Shown: piece after piece, positions 10,300 to 20,929 of the stretch | How positions within the stretch are numbered: position 1 is the first letter of the stretch | Layout of the letters: every line of letters starts with the position of its first letter | NCBI GenBank assembly: GCA_037043455.1 | Contig: JAWPHD010003097.1 | Span: 124,001 to 188,000 of the forward strand | Origin: Cyrtodaria siliqua | Lineage: Eukaryota; Mollusca; Bivalvia; Adapedonta; Hiatellidae | Direction of reading: 5' to 3' | DNA: 64,000 bases | The notes under the pieces: model-generated | The model's input: the letters and a program-made list of their open reading frames with translations, nothing else | The model's database searches: none | Told to the model about the DNA's origin: nothing | Made by a program: the position numbers and the translations under genes

Positions 10300-10497
10300 T
10301 CATAGAGTCCCAAGAGGTAGTCCAGTCATTGCACAAGTGAAAAGTAAAGCGTAATGACTGACTGTAGAGGGGTCAATCACTAAACATGCAGTGCGCTGCA
10401 AAACCAAAGGGTTATATCCTTTTCTGACGAACTTCCTGATTAAATTTGTAAAGCGGTCAGGAAACCCGTCAGACCCCTTTAACTTGCCATGCAGCAT
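10300..10497 (-). pseudogene. Unidentified ORF fragment with a conserved-looking segment
   Basis: 65 codons on the minus strand read DGFPDRFTNLIRKFVRKGYN and RTACLVIDPSTVSHYALLF. The composition is protein-like rather than repeat-derived. The downstream minus-strand sequence to about 9830 keeps short open pieces broken by stops. I do not recognise the family with confidence. It may be a decayed gene or a mobile-element ORF. Confidence 0.35.
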
Positions 10498-11024
10498 TCG
10501 AGATTTACAGCAGCATATTTGACATACAATATATAGCGGAAATTCACGAGTTGCGTTTCTGCCTTTAGTATAATAATTACATGGTTAGTAAATTAGATGT
10601 GCAGCTCTACATTTCGTTACGATCATTAGACATTTATTTAATTCACCATGTTATTTATTTATCATTCACGTTGTTTTACATACCATCATTTTTCGAAAAG
10701 AAAAATATATATATACCATTTTTTTTAAAAGAAATCATGCAAAATGAATTAATGCAAGTCGAGGACGGTCATATTCTCCTCCATATATGTATCATTGAAC
10801 TTACCTCACAAAGCGATATATTTAGATTATGAGTCGAAATGCAGAATTCAAATTAAATTCTGGGCTCAAACGACGCTAGAATAGCATAATGCTTATAGAA
10901 AAGCAGTTGACATGTATTTTGTATATACATATATACACGATCATCTCTGTGCTATGCTTTTATCGCCTATAAACACTGCCTAATATATCAAAGGACCCTG
11001 GCGTTGATTCCTTTTTTAATAAAA

Positions 11025-11280
11025 TTAACCCTCCAAATAACGGCTAAATTACACTACGAAATCATTTAACTAAACGTTAACCATGTTTTCGTATAACAAA
11101 GTATATTTGCCGATTAAAAGTACAGGTTATTAAGGTTATTATTTACTGGTTCTTAGAGTACTCGTGATTGAATAAGGGTAAAATGAATTCATTCGGCACC
11201 ACAATGTTGGTGTTTGGTCTGGTTGGTTAAAGCGTTTATAATCTTGTGTATAGAGTTTAGATTCTCAAAATATATAATTA
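11025..11280 (+). repeat. Dispersed repeat R1, copy 1
   Basis: It contains ccaaataacggctaaattac, catatttgccgattaaa-like text and tctggttggttaaagcg-like text, all shared with 30745-31010. A third, short copy lies at 45366-45449. No coding capacity. Penelope copy B follows it at once. Confidence 0.65.
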
Positions 11281-11340
11281 CATATATATATATATATATA
11301 TAGGGAAAAAACATTTATACAGTGCTACAGTTTATAAAAA

Positions 11341-11380
11341 CCCAAGCGCTTTCGGCTTACGCCTTCATCAGGCGTACACA
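11341..11380 (-). ncRNA. Hammerhead-ribozyme-like motif (copy B, 3' part)
   Basis: The minus strand reads CCTGATGA, then A, then GGC-GTAA-GCC (stem-loop II), then GAAAGCGCTTGGG. The two invariant core blocks CTGATGA and GAAA flank a perfect 3-bp stem with a GTAA loop. One extra A before stem II departs from the hammerhead consensus. The nearby gggtttttataaacc-type hairpin could supply another stem. Hammerhead motifs are known in terminal repeats of Penelope-like elements. Confidence 0.55.
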
Positions 11381-12106
11381 AACACGAAAATAACAAATAC
11401 GAAACAAAAAAACACTAAAATACACGGCAGTTTAAATAAAACTCTTTAAAAACCAACTTATCGTTTGACAGTGTTGCAGAAACTAGTTACTTTGAACAGA
11501 CACTCTGGAGCCAAATGTGATACTAATAAAAGAACATATCTGGTTGGATGAGGGTAAAACTGTACCCTGACATTTAGTTATGAAGAGAGGGTAAAAATGT
11601 GAAAAAGATAACACAAACCCTACCTCAAAACATAAAACCTAAAATCGATACTGCAGGATAAAGTATAAAGCAACTCCAAAGCTAATAATAGGGCTAAACA
11701 AATTAAATTAAATCAATGGAGATATTTTGATCAAGGGAAGTAACAAAAGTACTAAAAATAGAACATTGCTGGTTGGATGAAAGTAAAATTGTATGCTGAC
11801 ATTTATGATTAGTTATGAAGAGAGAGTATGTGAGTGAATAACCCTACCTGTATACCTAAGACAAAGATTCGATACTGCAGGATATAGAAAAAACAACTCC
11901 AAAGTTAATTGAATAAGGCTAAAATAATATATAAATGGAGAAAATTGGATCAAGGGAAGTAATAAATACCGGAGTATGTTTACATTTATATATTCTGTAA
12001 TATGTATCTAGTCCCCTTTGTTGATTACTACTGGATGTTTTGTGTTTAAGTGTACTATATTTTAGTGTTTTTTTGTTTCGTATTTGTTATTTGCGTGTTT
12101 GTGTAC

Positions 12107-12141
12107 CCCTGATGAAGGCGTAAGCCGAAAGTACTTGGGTT
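12107..12141 (+). ncRNA. Hammerhead-ribozyme-like motif (copy B, inverted arm)
   Basis: The + strand reads CCTGATGA-A-GGCGTAAGCC-GAAAG with the same core and stem II as the motif at 11341-11380, in the opposite orientation. It is followed by gggtttttataaacc, a perfect short hairpin. Confidence 0.55.
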
Positions 12142-15100
12142 TTTATAAACCGTTGCACTGTATAAATGTTTTTTTCCCATCTATTAATTTATTCCAACAT
12201 TTTCGTATCCCCTCGGAGATCCAGTGCTTTTTGAAAGGTATTTTGTAGATTTATCTATTTTCTCACCCTTATATATTTATATACCTGGTCGTCAGTAGGT
12301 TTTTTTTTTTTGTAAAACCGGACTGTTGTTGACACAATATATATTTTTACAATTGATTATTTTAATTACACTGTTCCGCATATTTTGATTGACAATAAGG
12401 TAATTGTGAGATTTCGTGTGCTGCACCTGATAACTTGTATATTCCCCCCTCCTCACCCCAGGAAAATACGGTAATTGTGAGGTTAGTTGTGCTGTACTTT
12501 ATAACTCGGCTACTCCCACTCCTTACCCCAGGACAATACGGTAATTGTGAGGTTTGGTGTGCAGAACTTTATAACTCGGCTACCCCCCTCCTTACCCCAG
12601 AACAATAAGGTAATTGTGAGGTTTGGTGCGCTGTACCTTATAACTCGGAAACTCCCCCTCTTTACACCAGGACGATAAGGGAATTGTGAGGTTTGGTGTG
12701 CTGCACCTTATAACTAGGCTCATTCTCCTCCTTACCCCAGGACAATACGGTAATTGTGAGGTTTTGGTGCTGCACATTATACCTCGGCAATTCCCCATCC
12801 TTACTCCAGAACAATAAGGTAATTGTGAGGTTTGGTGTGCTGCCTGTTATAACTCGGCTACTCCATCTCCTTACCCCGAAAAAATACGGTAATTGTGAGC
12901 TTTGGTGTGCTGCACCTTATAACTTGGATAGTCCCCCCTCCTTACCCTAGAACAATAAGGTTATTGTGAGGTTTGGTGTGCTTTACCTTATAACTCGGCT
13001 ACTCCTCCTCCTTACCCTAGAACAATAAGGTAATAATGAGGTTTACTGTTCTGCCCCTTATAACCCGACTTCTCCCTCTCCTAACCCCAGGACAATACGG
13101 TAATTGTGAGGATTGGTATGCTGTACTTTATAACTAGGCTACTCCCACTCCTTAGCCCAGGACAATAAGGTAATTGTGAGGTTTGGTGTGCTGCACATTA
13201 TAACTTGGCTACTCCCCCTCCTTACCCCAGTACAATAAGGTAATTGTGAGTTTTGGTGTGCTGTACTTTATAATTCGGCTACTCCCCCTCCTTAGCTCTG
13301 GACAATAAGGTAATTTTGAGATTTGTATGCTGTACTTTATAACTCGGCTACTCCCCCTCCTCACACCAGCACAATAAGGTAATTGTTAGGTTTTGTGTCC
13401 TGCACCTTATAACTAGGTTACTCCCTCTCCTTACCCCAGGACAATACGGTAATTGTGAGGTTTGTTGTGCTGTACTTTATAACTCAGCTACTCCATCTCC
13501 TTACCAAGGACAATAAGGTAATTGTGAGGTTTGGTGTGCTGTACTTTATTACTCGGCTACTCCCCCTCTTTATCCCTGAACAATAAGGTAATTGTGAGGT
13601 TTGGTGTGCTGTACCTTTTATTCGGCTACTACCTCTCCTTACCCCTGGACAATAAGGTAATTGTGAGGTTTGTTGTGTTGTACTGTATAATTCGGCTACT
13701 ACCCCTCCTTACCCCTGGACAATCAGGTAATTGTGAGGTTTGGTGTGCTGTACTTTAGAACTCGGCTATTCCCACTCCTTAGCCCAGGACAAAAAGGTAA
13801 TTGTGAGGTTTGGTGTGCTGCACATTATAACTTGGCTACTCCCCCTCCTTACCCCAGTACAAAAAGGTAATTGTGAGTTTTGGTGTGCTGTACTTTATAA
13901 TTCGGCTAATCCCCCTCCTTAGCTCTGGACAATAAGGTAATTTTGAGATTTGGTATGCTGTACTTTATAACTCGGCTATTCCCCCTCCTCACGCCAGCAC
14001 AATACGGTAATTGTGAGGTTTGTTGTGCTGTACTTTATAACTCGGCTACTCCCCCTCCTTACCAAGGTCAATAAGGTAATTGTGAGGTTTGGTGTGCTGT
14101 ACTTTATTACTCGGTTACTCGCCCTCTTTATCCCTGGACAAGAAGGTAATTGTGAGGTAAGGTGTGCTGTACTTTTTATTCGTCTACTACCTCTCCTTAT
14201 CCCTGGACAATAAGGTAATTGTGAGGTTTGTTGTGTTGTACTTTATAATTCGGCTACTACCCCTCCTTACCCCTGGACAATCAGGTAATTGTGAGGTTTG
14301 TTGTGTTGTACTTTATAATTCGGCTACTACCCCTCCTTACCCCTGGACAATAAGGTAATTGTGAGGTTTGGTGTTGCTATACTTTATAACTCGGCTACTA
14401 CCCCTCTTACCCCTGGACAATAAGGTAATTGTGAGGTTTGTTGTGCTGTACTTTATAACTCGGCTACAACCCCTCCTTACCCCTCGACAATAAGGTAATT
14501 GTGAGGTTAGGTGTGCTGTACTTTAGAACTCGGCTACTCCCCCTCTTTATCCCTGGACAATAAGGTAATTGTGAGGTTTGGTGTGCTGTACTTTATAATT
14601 CAGCTACTACCCCTCCTTACCCCTGGACAATAAGGTAATTGTGAGGTTTGTTGTGCTGTATTTTACAACGCGGCTACTCCCCCTCCTTACCCAGGACAAT
14701 AAGGTAATGGTGAAGTTTGGTGTGCTGTACTTTATAACTCGGCTACTCCCCCTCTTTATCCCTGGACAATAAGGTAATTGTGAGGTTTGGTGTGCTGTAC
14801 TTTATAATTCAGCTACTACCCCTCCTTACCCCTGGACAATAAGGTAATTGTGAGGTTTGGTGTGCTGTACTTTATAACTGTGCTACTCCCCCTCTTTATC
14901 CCTTGACAATAAGGTAATTGTGAGGTTTGTTGTGTTGTACTTTATAATTCGGCTACTACCCCTCCTTACCCATGGACAATAAGGTAATTGTGAGGTTTGG
15001 TGTGCTGTACTTTATAACTCGGCTACTCCCCCTCTTTATCCCTGGACAATAAGGTAATAGTGAGGTTTGTTGTGTTGTCATTTATAATTCGGCTACTACC

Positions 15101-17475
15101 CCTCCTTACCCCTGGACAATAAGATAATTGTGAGGTTTGTTGTGTTGTACTTTATAATTCGGCTACTACCCCTCCTTACCCATGGACAATAAGGTAATTG
15201 TGAGGTTTGTTGTTGTACTTTATAATTCGGCTACTACCCCTCCATACCCCTGGACAATAAGGTAATTGTGAGATTTGGTGTGCTGTACTTTATAACTCGG
15301 CTACTCCCCCTCTTTAGCCCTGGACAATAAGGTAATTGTGAGGTTTGTTGTGTTGTACTTTATAATTCGGCTACTACCCTCCTTACCCCAGGACAATAAG
15401 GTAATTGTGAGGTTTGTTGTGTTGTACTTTATAATTCGGCTACTACCCTCCTTACCCCTGGACAATAAGGTAATTGTGAGGTTTGTTGTGTTGTACTTTA
15501 TAATTCGGCTACTACCCTCCTTACCCCTGGACAATAAGGTAATTGTGAGGTTTGTTGTGTTGTACTTTATAATTCGGCTACTACCCTCCTTACCCCTGGA
15601 CAATAAGGTAATTGTGAGGTTTGTTGTGTTGTACTTTATAATTCGGCTACTACCCTCCTTACCCCTGGACAATAAGGTAATTGTGAGGTTTGTTGTGTTG
15701 TACTTTATAATTCGGCTACTACCCTCCTTACCCCTGGACAATAAGGTAATTGTGAGGTTTGGTGTGCTGTACTTTATAACTCGGCTACTCCCCCTCTTTA
15801 TCCCTGGACTATAAGGTAATTGTGAGCTTTGGTGTGCTGTACTTTATAACTCGGCTACTCCCCCTCCTTACCCAGGACAATAAGGTAATTGTGAGGTTTG
15901 TTGTGCTGTACTTTAGAACTCGGCTATTCCCCCTCCTTACCCAGGACAATAAGGTAATTGTGAGGTTTGTTGTGTTGTACTTTACAACTCGGCTACTCCC
16001 CCTCTTTATCCCTGGACTATAAGGTAATTGTGAGCTTTGGTGTGCTGTACTTTACAACTCGGCTACTCCCCCTCTTTATCCCTGGACAATAAGGTAATTG
16101 TGAGGTTTGGTGTGCTGTACTTTATAACTCGGCTACTCCCCCTCTTTAGCCCTGGACAATAAGGTAATTGTGAGGTTTGTTGTGCTGTACTTTAGAACTC
16201 GGCTACTCCCCCTCTTTATCCCTGGACTATAAGGTAATTGTGAGGTTTGTTGTGTTGTACTTTACAACTCGGCTACTCCCCCTCTTTATCCCTGGACTAT
16301 AAGGTAATTGTGAGCTTTGGTGTGCTGTACTTTATAACTCGGCTACTCCCCCTCCTTACCCAGGACAATAAGGTAATTGTGAGGTTTGTTGTGCTGTACT
16401 TTAGAACTCGGCTATTCCCCCTCCTTACCCAGGACAATAAGGTAATTGTGAGGTTTGGTGTGCTGTACTTTATAACTCGGCTACTCCACCTCTTTATCCC
16501 TGGACAATAAGGTAATTGTGAGGTTTGGTGTGCTGTACTTTATAACTCGACTACTCCCCCTCTTTATCCCTGGACAATAAGGTAATTGTGAGGTTTGGTG
16601 TGCTGTACTTTATAACTCGGCTACTCCACCTCTTTATCCCTGGACAATAAGGTAATTGTGAGGTTTGTTGTGCTGTACTTTATAACTCGGCTACTCCCCC
16701 TCCTTACCCAGGACAATAAGGTAATTGTGAGGTTTGGTGTGCTGTACTTTATAATTCAGCTACTACCCCTCCTTACCCCTGGACAATAAGGTAATTGTGA
16801 GGTTTGGTGTGCTGTACTTTATAACTGTGCTACTCCCCCTCTTTATCCCTTGACAATAAGGTAATTGTGAGGTTTGTTGTGTTGTACTTTATAATTCGGC
16901 TACTCCCCCTCCTTACCCATGGACAATAAGGTAATTGTGAGGTTTGTTGTTGTACTTTATAATTCGGCTACTACCCCTCCATACCCCTGGACAATAAGGT
17001 AATTGTGAGGTTTGGTGTGCTGTACTTTATAACTCGGCTACTCCCCCTCTTTAGCCCTGGACAATAAGGTAATTGTGAGGTTTGTTGTTGTACTTTATAA
17101 TTCGGCTACTACCCCTCCATACCCCTGGACAATAAGGTAATTGTGAGGTTTGTTGTGCTGTACTTTATAACTCGGCTACTCCCCCTCCTTACCCCTGGAC
17201 AATAAGGTAATTGTGAGGTTTGGTGTGCTGTACTTTATAACTCGGCTACTCCACCTCTTTATCCCTGGACAATAAGGTAATTGTGAGGTTTGTTGTGCTG
17301 TACTTTATAACTCGGTTACTCCTCCTCCTTACCCCTGGACAATAAGGTAATTGTGACGTTTGGTGTGCTGTACTTTATAATTCGGCTACTACCCCTCCTT
17401 ACCCCTGGACAATAAGGTAATTGTGACGTTTGGTGTGCTGTACTTTATAATTCGGCTACTCCCCTCCTTATCCCT

Positions 17476-18243
17476 GGACAATAAGGTAATTGTGAGGTTT
17501 GGTGTGCTGTACTTTATAACTCGGCTACTCCCCCTCCTTACCCAGGACAATAAGGTAATTGTCGTTTGGTGTGCTGTACTTTATAACTCGGCTACTCCCC
17601 CTCTTTATCCCTGGACAATAAGGTAATTGTGAGGTTTGGTGTGCTGTACTTTATAACTCGACTACTCCCCCTCTTTATCCCTGGACAATAAGGTAATTGT
17701 GAGGTTTGATGTGCTGTACTTTATAACTCGGCTACTCCCCCTCTTTATCCCTGGACAATAAGGTAATTGTGAGGTTTGTTGTGCTGTATTTTATAACTCG
17801 GTTACTCCCCCTCCTTACCCCTGGACAATAAGGTAATTGTGAGCTTTGGTGTGCTGTACTTTATAACTCGGCTACTCCCCCTCCTTATCCCTGGACAATA
17901 AGGTAATTGTGAGGTTTGGTGTGCTGTACTTTATAACTCGGCTACTCCCCCTCCCTAACCCAGGACTGTAAGGTAATTTTGAGATTTGGTATGCTGCTCC
18001 TTAGAACTCGGCAACTCCCGTTCCTTACCGCAGGACAATACGGTAATTGTAAGGTTTGGTGTCCTGCACATTACAACTCGGCTACTCCGTCTCCTTACCC
18101 CAGGACAATAAGTTAGTTATGAGGTTTGATGTGCTGCACCTTATAACTTGGATATTCCGCCCTCCTTACCCAAGGACAATATCGTAATTGTGAGGTTTGG
18201 TGTGCTGCCACTTATAACCCGGCTAATCCCTCTCTTTAACCGA
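17476..18243. repeat. 768-bp higher-order repeat inside the 70-bp array, first copy
   Basis: This block of 11 units, including odd markers such as ggtaattgtcgtttggt and ctccctaacccaggactgta, is repeated with almost no difference at 18244-19011. The first differences appear about 30 bases into the next unit. Confidence 0.85.
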
Positions 18244-19011
18244 GGACAATAAGGTAATTGTGAGGTTTGGTGTGCTGTACTTTATAACTCGGCTACTCCC
18301 CCTCCTTACCCAGGACAATAAGGTAATTGTCGTTTGGTGTGCTGTACTTTATAACTCGGCTACTCCCCCTCTTTATCCCTGGACAATAAGGTAATTGTGA
18401 GGTTTGGTGTGCTGTACTTTATAACTCGACTACTCCCCCTCTTTATCCCTGGACAATAAGGTAATTGTGAGGTTTGGTGTGCTGTACTTTATAACTCGGC
18501 TACTCCCCCTCTTTATCCCTGGACAATAAGGTAATTGTGAGGTTTGTTGTGCTGTATTTTATAACTCGGTTACTCCCCCTCCTTACCCCTGGACAATAAG
18601 GTAATTGTGAGCTTTGGTGTGCTGTACTTTATAACTCGGCTACTCCCCCTCCTTATCCCTGGACAATAAGGTAATTGTGAGGTTTGGTGTGCTGTACTTT
18701 ATAACTCGGCTACTCCCCCTCCCTAACCCAGGACTGTAAGGTAATTTTGAGATTTGGTATGCTGCTCCTTAGAACTCGGCAACTCCCGTTCCTTACCGCA
18801 GGACAATACGGTAATTGTAAGGTTTGGTGTCCTGCACATTACAACTCGGCTACTCCGTCTCCTTACCCCAGGACAATAAGTTAGTTATGAGGTTTGATGT
18901 GCTGCACCTTATAACTTGGATATTCCGCCCTCCTTACCCAAGGACAATATCGTAATTGTGAGGTTTGGTGTGCTGCCACTTATAACCCGGCTAATCCCTC
19001 TCTTTAACCGA
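18244..19011. repeat. 768-bp higher-order repeat, second copy
   Basis: Tandem partner of 17476-18243 at a constant offset of 768. The near-identity implies a recent duplication by unequal exchange, or an assembly duplicate. Confidence 0.85.
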
Positions 19012-19917
19012 GGACAATAAGGTAATTGTGAGGTTTGGTGTGCTATACTTTATAACTCGGCAACTCCCCCTCCTTACCCCTGGACAATAAGGTAATTGTG
19101 AGGTTCGGTGTGCTGCACATTATAACTCTGCAACTCCCCCTCCTTACCCCAGGACAATAAGGTACTTATGAGGTTGGTTTCTGTACTTTATAACTCGGTT
19201 ACTCCCCCTCCATACCCCATGATAATAAGGTAAATATTGTGAGATTTGGTATGCTGCACATTACAACTCGGCTACTCCATCTCGTTTGGTGTGCTGCACC
19301 TTATAACATGAATATTCCCCCCCCCCCCTCCTTACCCAAGGAAAATAAGTTAATTGTGAGGTTTGATGTGCTGCACCTAATAACTTGGATATTGCCCCCT
19401 CCTTACATGCCATACCACAGGACAATTTGGTAATTTTGAGGTTTGGTATGCTGTACTTTATAACTCGTCTAAACCCCCTCCTCACCCCAGTTGACCTTTC
19501 CTAGGCAATACCTGTCAACCATGTTAAGCATTTGATGTGTCAGTCTTTACTTTTGTATATACGGAGGAAAAATAAAAAGTACCCACTTTTCTTAACTTTA
19601 TTTTCTGAACAACAAACCAGAAAAACTTTAATGATATGTATTGAATTATTAGACAAAACAAAGAATTATTGAAAAGTTTAATTAACTAGGAAGTTATCCC
19701 CCTTTTTTTAAAACATGCAACTATAGTCCTTAAGCATATCAACTCTATAAAATATATAAAATTGTCCGAGACAATATTTTCTGTAGGTTCCCTACCAAAA
19801 GTAAATAACAAAATTCACAACACAGCTTTTTAAGCCCTTTGGTTATCCACAATTATCAAATTACCTCCCTTTGAAGTTTTCATATTATCCATATCACATT
19901 ATTACAAACTGTTTAAT

Positions 19918-20018
19918 GGAATAATAACAGAAAGTATAGCATTCACAGAATACTGATACATTTTTTTATTTATTTTGTTATCAGTATATATTCTGTAAAT
20001 GCTATACTTTCTGTTCCA
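19918..20018. repeat. Hairpin (foldback) element, about 100 bp
   Basis: The left arm (19918-19959, ...acagaaagtatagcattcac...) and right arm (19979-20018, ...gtaaatgctatactttctgt...) are reverse complements with few mismatches around a 19-base AT-rich loop. No ORF. It resembles a small MITE. The surrounding 19500-20195 holds nothing else recognisable. Confidence 0.7.
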
Positions 20019-20199
20019 TTTTTGCATATTAAATTCGACTTTTTTTCCTTAAATTACTTTGAAATAGTTTCCGAGGGAGACAATGTGTTGCTCTGATATT
20101 AGAACGAGTGCTGAAAGGATGAGTTCTTATATCGGAGAATTTTTTCTCCCGAGAGAAACATTTACCGTATTCAAAAACACTTAAATAATTAAATTAGCT

Positions 20200-20405
20200 A
20201 ATTCTATACCTGTTGTAAGCGTTTGCTTCTCAGGCACTTTTTGACTGTCTGCCTGGGTAGAACCAGTACTAAGCAATGCAGATAAAGAGTCTTGCTCAGG
20301 GACACAGCCCATGTGGTTATGGCGGGGATCGAACCCACGACTTTTGGATCATGGGTCCAACGCTCTATCACTAAAACCACAGCACTCCACAACGATATAT
20401 ACAAA
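20200..20405 (-). mobile_element. tRNA-derived SINE (family 1)
   Basis: On the minus strand a tRNA-like head has an A-box-like TAGTGATAGAGCGTTGG and a perfect B box GGTTCGATCCC, spaced as in RNA polymerase III promoters. A body follows with ctgagcaagactctttatct and tactggttctacccaggcag. It does not fold as a functional tRNA because the 3' acceptor arm is replaced by SINE body. The 91-codon frame on this strand is only the SINE read through. Confidence 0.75.
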
Positions 20406-20649
20406 ATAAACTGTGCTATTTGTTCATTTTCTGTCAAGTAGTGCACAGTGCGCATTGATACATACTTGTGTGATGTCACTCAGGCTACTGCGAAATATCT
20501 CCCATATGGCTTTTCTATTCACTGGATATTACTATAAATCATCACAAAATATGTATTTTTTTTCCATTTATTAATCGAATAGCACACTTGATAGCATTCT
20601 TAACGTTACAATAATGTATTTGTTTACCTGTTGTTGTTTTTTCTTCCAG

Positions 20650-20929
20650 TTTTGGAAAAACAGAGTACGACACACTGTCGATATTAGCACCACTAAGACA
20701 GTGTTGCCTAATTCGAAAATCGACATTTCTGAAATATGTCAAGCTTTATTTGAGCCCTGAAAGGCTGAGTGGTCTGATGGAGCAGGCCCTAGAGAATGAC
20801 CCTGTATCACCCGTACTGCTGAGAGATCGTTTGAATGCACTGGACAGGAGACTCGTTCATATATTGAAAACTGTAGGAGAGTGTATTAAAACATTACCCT
20901 ATCATGAAGTTATAGTAAACGATATGTAG
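20650..20929 (+). CDS. FAM20C-like secretory-pathway kinase, last coding exon
   Basis: A strong acceptor (tgttgttttttcttccag, ending at 20649) opens a frame of 92 codons to TAG at 20927-20929. It reads FGKTEYDTLSILAPLRQCCL, then IRKSTFLKYV, then ENDPVSPVLLRDRLNALDRR, then KTVGECI. This is the helical C-terminal lobe of FAM20 kinases, including the paired cysteines in QCC, the IRKST segment, and the S/A-PVL...ALDRRL block. Together with the exon at 7004-7085 it gives 119 residues of uninterrupted protein, so the gene looks intact. The last 17 codons and the stop are also the first unit of the 53-bp tandem array that forms the presumed 3' UTR. The intron between the two exons is 13.56 kb. In molluscs such a kinase could act on shell-matrix proteins, which is inference. 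Confidence 0.9.

Larger units (their letters stand above)
11295..12280 (-). mobile_element. 5'-truncated Penelope-like element, copy B, inverted relative to copy A
   Basis: This is nearly the reverse complement of copy A. The 3' terminal part with a hammerhead-like motif is at 11295-12010. The last 13 codons of the GIY-YIG protein (ending VVINKGD and TAG) are at 12013-12057 on the minus strand. A short inverted arm at 12060-12175 carries a second motif on +, and the shared 100-bp outer segment is at 12176-12275. It interrupts dispersed repeat R1: R1-like text resumes at about 12283 with atacctggtcgtcagtaggt, as at 31276. Confidence 0.7.
12391..19490. repeat. Large minisatellite/satellite array, period about 70 bp (69-71), about 100 units
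   Basis: Each unit runs ggacaataaggtaattgtga, then ggtttggtgtgctgtacttt, then ataactcggctactccccct, then ccttaccc. Units at both ends (12391-13500 and 18000-19490) are diverged and the middle is homogeneous. From about 15330 to 15740 six nearly identical 69-bp units occur. Because 69 is a multiple of three, they create open frames on both strands (about 146 and 158 codons) that are not genes. The array fills about half of the FAM20 intron. No coding function is seen. Confidence 0.97.

Noticed and set aside
15301..15814. Opposed 146- and 158-codon ORFs
   Set aside because: By-products of six 69-bp units in the satellite array.
20320..20400. Functional tRNA gene
   Set aside because: A and B boxes are present but the 3' acceptor side is replaced by SINE body, so no cloverleaf closes.
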